NCBI GenBank assembly: GCA_037127255.1
Contig: JBANSL010000017.1
Span: 65,331,857 to 65,395,856, forward strand
DNA length: 64,000 nucleotides
Source of the DNA: Persicaria tinctoria
Lineage: Eukaryota > Streptophyta > Magnoliopsida > Caryophyllales > Polygonaceae
Direction: 5' to 3'
Each line of letters begins with the position of its first letter. Position 1 is the stretch's first letter. Positions 46,529-56,739 of the stretch are shown in pieces. The notes under the pieces are model-generated. The model did no database searches. It was not told the origin of the DNA and saw nothing but the letters and a program-made list of their open reading frames with translations. The position numbers and the translations under genes are program-made.

Positions 46529-47655
46529 ACGTTTGGAGGTAGCACCAGACTAAGCTTCTCGGACCACCATCTGCCAGCCATAATATATTCACTGACGGTC
46601 TCCTCCAGGTTAGCAGATGGTGGGCATTCACTCCTAGCTTTCAGCGAGAGACAAGAAACCCAGTTATCGGACCAAAATTTTACCGATTTACCATTTCTTA
46701 TGGACCAGATCAATCCGGTTTTGAATGTGTCTATGAGCGTTGGCAGTTTGGCCCATTGCCAAGAGGAATCACCTTTTTTTTCTATATTCCAGAAAGTTAA
46801 AAGACTGGAGATATTTGTGTCTGATGATGGTGACCCATATGTTAAATGGTTCCGCTATAATTTTCCATAGAAGTTTCATTTGGAGAGCTTCATTCATATC
46901 TTTTGATTTTCAGATTCCAAGCCCACCAACTCGTTTTGTTCTGCACATCCTATCCCAACTGATAAGAGGGCGGTGTTGAAGATCCTTATTCCAGAAAAAC
47001 GTTCTGTTCACTTGATCTAATTCTTTATGTATCGAGGCTGGTAGAAGAAAATTTTGCATAGTGTGAAGAGGTTTGGCTGCTAAGTTTGTGTTAATTAGGA
47101 TGGCACGGCCATGTTGCGATAGCGCATTAGCACGCCATTTACTTAACTGTTCTTTGGATTTACATATGATGTCTTCAAATGTGGCTTTGCTTACCCTACC
47201 ATTGATGATGGGGCAACCAAGATATTTTTCCAGAGAGGAGACATTCGGAATATTTAGACAGCTGCTAAGCTCGGAAATCTTTGAGTTTGTGATTCCTTTT
47301 CTTGCTTGGAAACTAGATTTATGGTAATTAACTTTTTGACCTGAAACTTTACAGTATGATTCAATTATTTTCCTAACCTTGTGCCCAGCCTCAGTACTTC
47401 CTTTTGAGAAGATGATAATATCGTCCGCAAAGGAGAGGAACGGGATGCGGGGACCCCCACGTCCAAAGGCAAAGCCTAACAGACTTTTGTCGGAATTTGA
47501 TTCCGCCGTAAGGCTCCGTGCAAGTATGTCAGCACCGAGAATGAACATAAAGGGGGAAAGGGGGTCGCCCTGGCGGATGCCCCGTGTAGGGAGAAACATT
47601 TCCGTTGGGCCGTTGTTAACCAGTATCGGGAAAGAGACAGTTGAGACACACAGAT
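46529..47655 (-). pseudogene. LINE reverse transcriptase, C-terminal half
   Basis: TRGIRQGDPLSPFMFILGAD and FLSFADDIIIF (FADD active site) identify the RT; KYLGCPIINGR and the post-RT region HRPLISWDRMCRTKRVGGLGI follow. A stop ends the main frame at 46910, with the continuation (RNGKSVKFWSDNW) in another frame. Copies LINE RNA at the nick in the family; this copy is truncated and broken. Confidence 0.88.
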
Positions 47656-48114
47656 GAGAGATTGGTCGGAGATGGAAAGGATTCTCCAGATCCGAGTTTC
47701 AAGGTTTGAGCGAAGGAGCGAAAATGGCCGGAGATGAGAGATTGGTTGGAGATGGAAAGGATTCTCCAGATCTGAGTTTCAATTTTTGTCGAGTTCTTCA
47801 GGTTGGAGCGCGCGATAACGGAGGTTCTTGACTGATCGGGGATAGAGAGCTTTTGCCGGCCAGATCTGAGCGCTCGAATCACCATTAAAATGAAATTGAG
47901 AGCTTGGTTAGAGAGGAGCACGCAACAACGAAAGTGAGAAATTGGTCGGAGATAGAGAGCTTTTGCCGGCCAGATCTGAGTTTGATAGAGAGCTTTTGCG
48001 TCAGATATGAGTTTGATAGAGGGCCATAGCTAAGTTTGAGAGGGAGAGAGTTGATGTAGGGTTGTGACCGTGAATGAAGGGGCCGGCGAGACTAATGTTT
48101 AGGCAATTAGGCCT
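47656..48114. repeat. Irregular tandem repeats (GAGAGATTGGTCGGAGAT type)
   Basis: Two copies of GAGATTGGT(C/T)GGAGATGG followed by AAGGATTCTCCAGATC (about 47657 and 47738), then three of GAGAGCTTTTGCCGGCCAGA-like units (about 47847, 47957 and a shortened one at 47989). Non-coding; origin unknown. Confidence 0.7.
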
Positions 48115-48617
48115 TTAGGGTTTTGTTTGGAGAAAGTTAAATAAATAAATAGGGAAAAATGCAAAAAGTTAAAGCAATTAGGAGTCGAACCCCGGACAAT
48201 TAGCAAACAATGTGATCCCTTGATGATCTGAACTAATTCACCATTGTGCTAGAGGAAACTTGTATTACTTCAGCCATATTTTTACAGTTAAATTATAAAA
48301 AAATATAAACGTGTCGTGTCGGGTATCCGATAAATAAAAAACCCCGATCCGTATCCAACACGTTTATTACCGTGTTTTAGCGTTTCGTGTTATATTCGTG
48401 TCGTGTCTTTTTCGTTTCGTGTTTTATCGTGTCGTTTTATCGCGTTTTCATATCGGGTCAGTCGTATCATGTTTTTCTGCACACCCCTAGTTTTAGAGTA
48501 ACAACTAACAAGTAGCTAGCAACTGAGTGGACACCGAGATAATTAAAATAGGGAAATGTATAAAGTTTTTCAATTAATCACTAGTTAAATTTAAAATGAT
48601 AGTAAGTGCCCTTTAAA
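48115..48617. other. tRNA-like segment and hAT-like end
   Basis: 48175-48255 on the minus strand has A-box-like TAGCACAATGG and B-box-like GGTTCGACTCC. 48310-48495 carries CGTGTCGTGTCGGG-like words and ends CACACCCCTAG, as in old hAT-type MITEs. No TSD found. Confidence 0.4.
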
Positions 48618-48852
48618 CAGGCCCGGTCTAAGTAATTTAGGGATCCTTAAATACAAATTAAGGCCCCTTTTCTAGATTCGATCTACAACTATGTGGTATA
48701 ATCACCATAAATCTACCAATTAGACTATTTAGTCTGTTTGTTTATACTTAGTAGATATATTACTACTATTACAAATTTATTTGTTATGGGCCCCTAAAAT
48801 TTAGGGGCTCTAGGCCTTCACCACTCTCACCCACCCCCTTGGGCCCGCCCTG
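48618..48852. mobile_element. Non-autonomous hAT element (235 bp)
   Basis: CAGGCCCGGTC at one end and GGGCCCGCCCTG at the other, with CCTTTAAA duplicated at 48610-48617 and 48853-48860. Non-coding. Confidence 0.85.
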
Positions 48853-48860
48853 CCTTTAAA

Positions 48861-49637
48861 ATTTAAATAGTCTTCTTCATTAACAAGTCATCATCCTTCA
48901 CTTATTTTTATATATGTATATAGAGGAATTCACATATCTTTAATTTACCTCAAAATGTTTAAGTTTTTTTAAAAAAAAACTTAGGTTATCAATTAATCAT
49001 ATAACTTAAAAATAATTACAGATTTTTTGATTTTTTTTAATTATTTTTTAAAATAAGGAGTGCTTAAGTGAAAACTCTTATATTTAAGGGGCGATTTTTT
49101 GTAACTTTTCCATTAAAATATATCATTTTAAAAATTTGCACATTTTTTAAGGAAATAAATAAAAATACATTTATACCACTAATTTTTACTTTGTCTTTTT
49201 ACTTTATTGAAAAATATAACTAACATCTCTCTAATGAAGCTAATCTTTATAAGGGTAATCTTGAAAAGTGGACACAAAAATATCTAAAATGTCATCTTTT
49301 TCATAATAAGATTTAATTTCTTCCTAAAACAACATGTTTTTCTTGACGGGTGGAGTATGAAGTAGTAAAAAATAATAATACTCCTAAAAAAATATATGAA
49401 ATATGAAATATATTATTTTATAATTTTATAATTATAAACAATATATATAAATAATATTTTATATAGTTTTTAACTCATAAAAAATAAATAAAAAATTAAT
49501 GAACTTATTTTTTTTTTAACAGAGGAGTATCACTTTATAAAAGTAATTTCAACATTTCCCAACTTTGATGACTTTTTGCAAACTTTATTCCATACTTCAA
49601 AATTTCCAATAGTACTACCCTCACTCAAAATATATGT
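48861..49637. other. AT-rich intergenic DNA
   Basis: No gene or clear repeat. Confidence 0.5.
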
Positions 49638-49639
49638 TA

Positions 49640-49874
49640 CTCCCTCCGTTCTTTTTTATTTGACTTTTTACTATTTAGGCACGTTTTTTAAGGTGATAAA
49701 AACTATATGAAATATTTGTTTTTTTAATAATTTTTTTTAATAATCTCATAATTTTAAGTAGTAAGTTTAATATCATTAAAAAAAATTGAAGAAAAAAATA
49801 ATATTTATATAGTTTTACCTTTCTAAAAAAACGTGCCGATTTTGAAAGTGTCAAATATTAAGGAACGGAGGGAG
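49640..49874. mobile_element. Stowaway MITE (235 bp)
   Basis: CTCCCTCCGTTC and GAACGGAGGGAG terminal inverted repeats, TA target duplication (49638-49639 and 49875-49876). Mariner-type, non-coding. Related to the half copies at 6116-7340. Confidence 0.93.
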
Positions 49875-49908
49875 TATTGTATTTTTCTCTCTCTCTCTCT
49901 CACACACA

Positions 49909-50520
49909 CAGGGCTGTCTAATCAGTTTTAGAGGCCCCGTGCAAATGTGACGTCACTCATATTATTTACGAATGATTTTTTTATACATATAAAATTATAT
50001 TTCATGGCTAATAATTCTATTAGTATTGTTATGTAGTCAAGTATTCGAATTCTTAAAATAGCAAATTAGTTTTCAGAAATATTAACTTTTTTTAAACTAA
50101 AATATTCATTATTGGGAATATTTTATAACAAAATATTTATAATTATTTCATATGATATTAAAAATATTAAGAGTATCTTCTTACAATGTGAATCATAACT
50201 TTCTGTTATGGTTTTCCTAAATTATAATTCTCTGATCATTATAAATATTTTTCCCTTACTTTTTTTTTATGGATTCTAAATAATTTTATTTAACTTGAAT
50301 TTGTTTGGAGGTTAAAAATATTTACGTTTCATTATTTTATTTAATAAGGCCATTGAACACAAGGGACAAAATGAAATAAAGAAATAGAGAAAAAAGTACC
50401 AAAAAAAAAAAGAAATAGAGAAAAGAATAAGGAAATTAGGACAAATTGGAAATAAGGAATAACGGACGAAAAAAGAAAGAAAATGTGGGAAAAAGAAAAA
50501 CGGAGAGGCAGCAGCGAGTT
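49909..50520. mobile_element. Left part of a hAT-like remnant split by the LINE
   Basis: CAGGGCTGTCTAATCAG with GAGGCCCCGTGC near the left end. The right part, with GAGGCCCTGTGCGATCGCAC and GCTAATGGCCGGCC, is at 56563-56733, on the other side of the LINE. The terminal inverted repeats are imperfect and no target duplication is visible. Confidence 0.4.
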
Positions 50521-50558
50521 AGAATTAGAATCGAACCGGAGTTGAAACCCTAACCAAA

Positions 50559-53500
50559 ATGAGGAACGCGCCTCACGCGCGGTTTCTCAAAGGCGATTTC
50601 CGCCGTCTTCAGGATTCTTCTTCCTCCTTTGTGCCGACCGGCCGCCGCCTACGTTCCCTAGTGACCCCCGATCCCGCTCACCTGCGAAAACCGAAACCCT
50701 CTCCTGTCGCTACCCCCTCTGCACCCTCCCTGGGCCTGCTTTGCAGACTCCCTGTGCCGATCCGGAGAATCCGCTCTATCCGCCGTCTTCCCGTCCTTGA
50801 TGGGTTTTGCCTTTACCAGGCCGACCTAGAGGCGGTGGAGCCTCCGGATTCGATCTCGTCTTGGCGAAATTCATCCGCTTGGAGGGTGTCTCAGCCCTCT
50901 GTCCGGGCATTTACATGGGTTTGGAGGGCCAGGTGGTGGCTGGGTGTGCGGCGTCGCTCCTTATGGTGGCGTGGGTGGCTGTCCGGTCATCCTCTCTTTG
51001 CTCCGGTACTGTCCTTGTGTCTGAATTCTGCAGGTTATCTCCTTCTCGCTTCTTTTCACCCAATTACACTCCTTACTCACCAGCATCTTACCTATATTAA
51101 TTTTATGAAAATATGCAATTGGGATTACAATCCCGCTATTATCTGCGCTACGAATTTCGATTCTCTGGATTACCTTCTGGATTCGCTCTCGGACCTTGCC
51201 TTCTCATTTAATTGTTATCGATTTCGCTTGGGACTCTTGTTGAGTGTAGCCCGATCTGCCTCACCGGCTGTTACTGTCGCAATTGCGATTGACGGTTGTA
51301 GAAGCTTTAGCATTCTTTGTGTTTCTGCTTGTGGGTTTTGTTGGTTTTACAGGTTGCCCACTGGTGCGGTCGGTTTTTGGTTACTGCCTTCGATTCGGTA
51401 CATTTTACTCACACAGAAGTTTCCTGTTCTTGGTTACCAGCATCATGAAGGTGGAAATTGGTTTCACAGGACACTCGATTTGATACAAATCATCTGCCAC
51501 AAGCTATCGATTAATCTCCGTAATTTGATCTCCATACTTCATTATGCCCAAGGACTTTGGCTTTGGATGTGGCGCTCTCCTTCCCTGTTCTGGTGTTTGT
51601 TCTTTTCTTGTTGCAGATTCTGTCTTTGGCGGGGCTTGCTTGGGTGCTCTCGGTGCCAACACGCCCGCCTGCTGCTGACTGCCTCTGCAAAGGGTTGGGT
51701 CGTGCTGATGCCTGAAAGCTCCCATGCCATCAACATCTACACAGTATTTCTCATGTATTTGGGTTCACAAATGCAATATCAATACCAAAAATGTTCTTAC
51801 AAGCCTTACCGGGCAAGAAAGGTGCATCAAGAATATTGTATACAAACTCTACACGGTGTTTATACTCCGTTGATGTATTTTCAATATGTCCTTCTACATA
51901 ATTGCTTACAAGGCATACCCATATTTATAAAAGGTTGTGACGTGTTCGTTGCTTTCGCCTTTGAGTTCTGTGTGTTACATATCCCAACCCTTGTAACCGT
52001 ATTTGCTTCTCTTAGACTAAGTGCTACACCCTTGCGTTTCTCTAACTGCTTTGGAGTACCCAACCTATTATCCAAAAAAAATTATAAATGGGTCTTACCA
52101 GACCGAACCACTCTTATTCAGAGCTTATTTACAATTCAAGTGAGCCGTAATCTCGATTACGAAACTCGTTTAATCGAGTCGGACACTGACAGGTCGACAG
52201 ATCCTAGGATTCCCCCCCCTCATTTTAAACAATTCATCCCTAAGGGCTACACAGGACCATCTTGCTCCCACCACGAGCAAATCATTAGTACAAACTGTTC
52301 GCCCAAAAAGGTTTTTATGAATATATGCACCTGGAACTCACTCGGCATCCGGAGCCGTAATTTCTGGACAAATGTAGATATTTTCTGTCAAAATAATAAT
52401 ATCAACGTTCTAGCTCTTTTAGAAACTAAGACTGATAAGGTTCCTTCCGAAAGCACACTGCGCAAATGTGGTTTCTCGAATGTTGCTTTTGACCCGGCTA
52501 TTGGTTTTTCAGGGGGAATCTGTCTTCTATGGAAAGATATCCCTGCCTCACAAGGATCCATTGAACTTATTTCGGTTCACCACCGATTTATTCACTTTAA
52601 CTACTCGGACTACGCTAAAAAGCGGTGTTTTGCGGTTCTTGTGGTCTATTCCCCACCGGATGAGCGTCGCAAATCACCCTTCTGGGATACAATCTCCCTT
52701 TATATACAGTCACTTGTTATTCCCTTCTGCATCATGGGAGACCTAAACGAAATAGCTTCCCCAGCTGATAAACTTGGAGGAGTCTATCCTTCGACGTCGC
52801 GTTTCACGCGCTTACTAGATTTAAAGAACAGACTATCACTACTAGAAGTACCATCTAGCGGGGGTCAGTTTACTTGGCAACGGAAATCGAAAGATGTGGT
52901 CATTTGTTTGGAAAAACTTAATCGTCTTCTAATCCACACGGACATGCTTACCATTTTTGACTCACTTCGTACACAGATCCATCCCTTTACTAAATCTGAT
53001 CATGCTCCGATCTCCACAGATTTTCGTCACAACATTCAGTCTAAGAATAGACCATTTAAGTTCGAATTGGCTTGGGCCTCAAGGGCCGATTACAGAAACT
53101 TAGTCTCGCAAGCTTGGAGAGCAAACCCACAAGGTTCTTTGATGTTTAAATTGCTTCAGAAGGCAAAAGTTCTTAAAAAACTATCCAAAACCTGGCATAA
53201 GAATACAGTACGCAATATTCATAACCAAATTCTAGTAACGGATCAAAAGCTCCTTAGTTTACAGACATCTCTTATCTCAAATTATAACAGTCAGGATGTT
53301 CAAGTCCTAAAACAATTGCTCAACAAAAGAGAACGAATGCTCGACTTTCACCGTCGCTATTGGAGCCAGCGGGCTAAAGTTAAACATACCAAACTTAATG
53401 ACTCCAATTCGGGCTACTTCCATAAGATCGCTACTGCAAAAAGAGGCAGGAAAATGATCAAATCTATCCTACTTCCGGGTGGGGAATCCACAGCTGATTT

Positions 53501-55889
53501 CCACACAATCCAACAAGAATTTGTCCGCGACTTCAAAGCTCGTTTCAGAGCCTCTTCGACCCCTGTTGCGGATCTGTCTCCAGACCTAGCGGTCATCCCA
53601 TCCTTAGTTTCACAAGCAGATAACGACATGCTCTCGTCTCCTGTTACAAACAATGAGATTAAAGCAGCTGTATTTTCTATGAGCCCGGATAAGGCTCCGG
53701 GCCCTGATGGCTTCCCAGCTGGTTTCTACCAAAAGTTCTGGCCTACAGTTGGGCCCTCTGTAATAAAAGCCGTCAAAGCTTTCTTCACTAGTGGCAGGTT
53801 ACTGCGTCAGACAAACCATACTTTCATTACGCTTCTACCGAAATGCGATGACCCGACTGCAGTAAACCACTATAGACCTATCAGTCTATGCTCTACAATT
53901 TACAAAATCATAGCTAAAGTAATTTCAGCACGGTTAAACAAGATTTTTGACAAACTTATACACCCCCTCCAGGGAGCTTTCACCAAAGGGAGATCTATCC
54001 AGGACAACATTCTGATTGCTCATGAGGCTTTACATTCGTTTCGGATGAAGAAAGGCAAAATGGGCATGGTTGCTCTTAAGTTAGATATGGAAAAGGCATA
54101 CGATCGCATCGAATGGCCCTTTATGTTCCAAGTGTTATCTAAGTATGGGTTCAATGACCTCTTTATTAACAGAATAAAGGAATGTGTTTCAACTGTATCC
54201 TACTCGGTCCTCGTTAATGATGAGCCAACCACAGTATTTAAACCCACCAGAGGTTTAAGACAAGGAGACCCCCTCTCCCCTTTTCTCTTTATCCTAGCCT
54301 CTGAGGTATTAGCACGTACACTGCATAACAAAGGGCTCGCTAGCAAGGACCTGGGTATCACTTTCGGTCGTCCGGGTATCAAGGTTCCCTTCCTAACGTT
54401 TGCTGATGATATTCTTATTTTCTGCAAAGCTTCCCACTCGGCATGTACTTCTGTACTGTCTATCTTAGACAGATACTGTTTAATTTCGGGACAAAAGGTG
54501 AACCTGCACAAATCCAGCTTCCAAGCGTCTCCTAACACGACTGCTACCGCCATAGCGTCTACTATTGCTGTACTTGGCATTCCCCAGGCTAACAATTTTG
54601 ACAAATATCTAGGTTGCCCTATCGTTAACGGTAGGACCAATAAGGACACATTCGCTGATGTGGTTCTGAAGACCAAAAATCAACTCACAAAATGGAAAGC
54701 TTCAAATCTTTCTGCCGAGGGGAGACGGGTGCTTATCAAAGCAAATCTGAGTGTCAAACCGATTTTTCGTATGCAAGCTTTCCTGCTACCCTCTCATGTT
54801 CTTCATGAACTTGACAAAGTGTATAGACAATTCTTTTGGAACAAAACCTCTAATGCTCCACCGCTGATTAGCTGGGACAAAATATGTTCGGACACTATGA
54901 AAGGTGGTTTGGGGATTCATAAGGCGGAGTCTATGAATATAGCTCTCCAGATGAAGCTTCTTTGGAAAATAATTTCTGAACCAGACAACATCTGGGTTCG
55001 TGTCATCTCACAAAAATATCTTAAAGGTCAGAACCTTTCCAGCTATAACAAAAAAGGTAATACCTCGTGGCAATGGTCCCGCCTAATGTCCATCAGACCT
55101 CAGTTCCTCCCAGCTCTTCAGTGGAGGGTCGGAAATGGGGAATCTATTGATTTCTGGTCCCATAACTGGGCATTCGAGAGGCCGTTGAGTTCCAAAACAC
55201 TAGGACCCATCCCGGATAATCTCTTGGGAGTTTCGGTGGCTCACTTCATCACCAACCGCCAGTGGAACAAAACATTGATAAATGACGCATTAGCAAATGT
55301 TCTGAAACAAGATGATATCGACCACATCATGGGTCTAACTTTGCCTAGTAACCAAATCTTGGATCGTCTATATTGGGGCCCAAGCAAAAATGGCTGGTTC
55401 TCAACCGCCTCTGCCAACTCCTTCCTATCTGTTAACACCGGGTCGCTTGATTTCGATTGCGATTGGATCTGGAGTCTCGATGTGCCCCCTAAGGTTCGAC
55501 ACTTCCTCTGGAAAATCTCCCGTGATGGTCTCCCGACCAAAACCAGATTACAGAGGTCGCATGTGGCTGTACCTGCTGGTTGTGTTTTCTGTGGCAATAC
55601 AAATGAATCGGGTGATCACCTGTTTCTTCGGTGTCCCATGGCTACTGCTTTGCTAAAAGCTTTACGCATCCACATTCCGGGAATTATCACTGTTTGTGTC
55701 GGCACCGGAAATGTGTTTCCTCTTACTGCTATAAAATGTGCTATTGGGACCAACACTTTTGCCGTTCTAGCTACAGCTTGGTGGGCCATGTGGTTCTTTA
55801 GAAACCAACTCGTTTTCGATCATACTAACAAGGTAACTATCAATGAAATCTTGCTATTCCACAGCACAACTAGTCATTGTTGGAAATAG
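50559..55889 (+). CDS. LINE endonuclease-reverse transcriptase with a long N-terminal extension
   Basis: 1776 residues. Residues 1-586 show no zinc knuckle or known gag; they start Arg/Ser/Pro-rich and become strongly hydrophobic and rich in Trp, Phe and Cys. From 587 (MNICTWNSLG) comes an APE-type endonuclease with LALLETK (Glu), MGDLNEI (Asp/Asn) and KSDHAPI (Ser-Asp-His). The RT spans about 1020-1330, with KAPGPDGFPAGFYQKFW, RGLRQGDPLSPFLFIL and FADDILIF (FADD). The zf-RVT is at about 1640-1700 (CVFCGNTNESGDHLFLRC). The enzyme nicks DNA and primes cDNA synthesis there. ATG 52317 could be the start of a conventional ORF2. TAG at 55887-55889 separates it from the RNase H in the same frame. 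Confidence 0.9.
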   Translation: MRNAPHARFLKGDFRRLQDSSSSFVPTGRRLRSLVTPDPAHLRKPKPSPVATPSAPSLGLLCRLPVPIRRIRSIRRLPVLDGFCLYQADLEAVEPPDSISSWRNSSAWRVSQPSVRAFTWVWRARWWLGVRRRSLWWRGWLSGHPLFAPVLSLCLNSAGYLLLASFHPITLLTHQHLTYINFMKICNWDYNPAIICATNFDSLDYLLDSLSDLAFSFNCYRFRLGLLLSVARSASPAVTVAIAIDGCRSFSILCVSACGFCWFYRLPTGAVGFWLLPSIRYILLTQKFPVLGYQHHEGGNWFHRTLDLIQIICHKLSINLRNLISILHYAQGLWLWMWRSPSLFWCLFFSCCRFCLWRGLLGCSRCQHARLLLTASAKGWVVLMPESSHAINIYTVFLMYLGSQMQYQYQKCSYKPYRARKVHQEYCIQTLHGVYTPLMYFQYVLLHNCLQGIPIFIKGCDVFVAFAFEFCVLHIPTLVTVFASLRLSATPLRFSNCFGVPNLLSKKNYKWVLPDRTTLIQSLFTIQVSRNLDYETRLIESDTDRSTDPRIPPPHFKQFIPKGYTGPSCSHHEQIISTNCSPKKVFMNICTWNSLGIRSRNFWTNVDIFCQNNNINVLALLETKTDKVPSESTLRKCGFSNVAFDPAIGFSGGICLLWKDIPASQGSIELISVHHRFIHFNYSDYAKKRCFAVLVVYSPPDERRKSPFWDTISLYIQSLVIPFCIMGDLNEIASPADKLGGVYPSTSRFTRLLDLKNRLSLLEVPSSGGQFTWQRKSKDVVICLEKLNRLLIHTDMLTIFDSLRTQIHPFTKSDHAPISTDFRHNIQSKNRPFKFELAWASRADYRNLVSQAWRANPQGSLMFKLLQKAKVLKKLSKTWHKNTVRNIHNQILVTDQKLLSLQTSLISNYNSQDVQVLKQLLNKRERMLDFHRRYWSQRAKVKHTKLNDSNSGYFHKIATAKRGRKMIKSILLPGGESTADFHTIQQEFVRDFKARFRASSTPVADLSPDLAVIPSLVSQADNDMLSSPVTNNEIKAAVFSMSPDKAPGPDGFPAGFYQKFWPTVGPSVIKAVKAFFTSGRLLRQTNHTFITLLPKCDDPTAVNHYRPISLCSTIYKIIAKVISARLNKIFDKLIHPLQGAFTKGRSIQDNILIAHEALHSFRMKKGKMGMVALKLDMEKAYDRIEWPFMFQVLSKYGFNDLFINRIKECVSTVSYSVLVNDEPTTVFKPTRGLRQGDPLSPFLFILASEVLARTLHNKGLASKDLGITFGRPGIKVPFLTFADDILIFCKASHSACTSVLSILDRYCLISGQKVNLHKSSFQASPNTTATAIASTIAVLGIPQANNFDKYLGCPIVNGRTNKDTFADVVLKTKNQLTKWKASNLSAEGRRVLIKANLSVKPIFRMQAFLLPSHVLHELDKVYRQFFWNKTSNAPPLISWDKICSDTMKGGLGIHKAESMNIALQMKLLWKIISEPDNIWVRVISQKYLKGQNLSSYNKKGNTSWQWSRLMSIRPQFLPALQWRVGNGESIDFWSHNWAFERPLSSKTLGPIPDNLLGVSVAHFITNRQWNKTLINDALANVLKQDDIDHIMGLTLPSNQILDRLYWGPSKNGWFSTASANSFLSVNTGSLDFDCDWIWSLDVPPKVRHFLWKISRDGLPTKTRLQRSHVAVPAGCVFCGNTNESGDHLFLRCPMATALLKALRIHIPGIITVCVGTGNVFPLTAIKCAIGTNTFAVLATAWWAMWFFRNQLVFDHTNKVTINEILLFHSTTSHCWK

Positions 55890-55922
55890 TCAAAACGTTT
55901 AGACGATGATCCGACTGGTCCG

Positions 55923-56516
55923 TTGATCATTAATCATCACAGTCAAAGCGGTACGCCCAACCAGGCTATTAGGGGTTGTGCTACGAAAACCAGGGCTCAG
56001 AATCGGTCTGGGAAGTGGGATAAACCTCCGCCGAATTGTTATAAGCTCAATTTTGATGGTTCGGTACTCCCGAGTGGCAACTCGTCTTATGGTTTTGTCA
56101 TCCGTGACTCTGCGGGTTTAATGGTCTCTGCTGGTAGATCTGTTTGTTCAAATATCTCAGTGATTTATGCCGAAAATCTCGGGCTCAGGATGGGTTTGTT
56201 ACGTGCAAAGGAACTGCAACTATCTACACTTCTGATCGAAGGAGACAACCTACTGGTGATAAAATCTCTACTGGGGGATTGGAAATGCCCCTGGACAATA
56301 GAGATGCTACAAGCTGATATACTGTCTGATATCTCGTCCTTTACTTATGTTGCTATTCGTCATATTTTCAGGGAATCGAATGCTGTGGCTGACTACCTTG
56401 CTCGTAGTGCCCACGTTTCCCCTGCCGACGTCTGCTGTGAGGATGATCCAGAACTGCTAGTTCTCGTCCGAAAGGATGCGCTAGGAAGGGCCTCTGCTGC
56501 TGCTGACCCGACCTAA
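55923..56516 (+). CDS. LINE RNase H domain, downstream of a single stop
   Basis: Same frame as the RT frame, 11 codons after its TAG. CYKLNFDGSVLPSGNSSYGF (Asp), IYAENLGLRMG (Glu), LIEGDNLLVI (Asp) and FRESNAVADYLAR are the RNase H blocks typical of plant LINE C termini. RNase H removes RNA from the cDNA hybrid. The stop is either a recent nonsense change or a real boundary; the domain has no obvious start of its own, so I favour a recent change. Confidence 0.8.
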   Translation: MIINHHSQSGTPNQAIRGCATKTRAQNRSGKWDKPPPNCYKLNFDGSVLPSGNSSYGFVIRDSAGLMVSAGRSVCSNISVIYAENLGLRMGLLRAKELQLSTLLIEGDNLLVIKSLLGDWKCPWTIEMLQADILSDISSFTYVAIRHIFRESNAVADYLARSAHVSPADVCCEDDPELLVLVRKDALGRASAAADPT

Positions 56517-56552
56517 TTCTTATCTTGCGTCAAAAAAAAAAAAAAAGAATTA

Positions 56553-56605
56553 GAATCGAACCTGAATCTCCTTGTATGAGGGGGAAGCGCATTACCACTG
56601 GGCCA
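56553..56605 (-). repeat. tRNA-like (SINE-head) segment
   Basis: On the minus strand TGGCCCAGTGG (A-box-like, 56595-56605) precedes GGTTCGATTC (B-box-like, 56553-56562), with an anticodon-like TCCCCCTCATACAAGGA loop between. The LINE inserted exactly at the B-box end, so the 17-bp duplication includes it. Not a functional tRNA: the acceptor stem does not pair. Confidence 0.55.
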
Positions 56606-56739
56606 TCCGTCCATTACGATTTATTAGAGACAGCTTTTTATTTTTATTATAAAATAGATTTGCAAAAATCGGTGGCCCCGAAATTTTGGAGGCCCTGTGC
56701 GATCGCACACTTTGCACTTGCTAATGGCCGGCCATATAT

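Larger units (their letters stand above)
39637..47655 (-). mobile_element. 5'-truncated LINE, split by an LTR element
   Basis: The minus-strand 3' end has a T-tract at 39637-39645 on +. Then come RNase H remnants (about 39660-40220), the zf-RVT part (40228-40833), a 5.7-kb LTR element, the rest of the post-RT region (46529-46910) and the RT (46910-47650). The left and right LINE peptides (...VLPPN and AVNEILDIPL...) join across the LTR element with a duplicated ACGTT/GCGTT target. The LINE stops abruptly within the RT at about 47655, so it is 5'-truncated. It is the same broad type as the LINE at 50538. Confidence 0.85.
50538..56545 (+). mobile_element. Nearly intact LINE (6.0 kb)
   Basis: Flanked by a perfect 17-bp duplication AGAATTAGAATCGAACC (50521-50537 and 56546-56562) and ending in an A tail (56532-56545). 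It is full length by its own signals: GC-rich 5' end, one long frame with endonuclease, RT and zf-RVT, then RNase H. A single TAG separates the last domain. The perfect duplication points to a recent insertion. Confidence 0.95.

Noticed and set aside
56553..56605. Functional tRNA gene
   Set aside because: A and B boxes are present but the acceptor stem does not pair and the B-box is part of the LINE target duplication.
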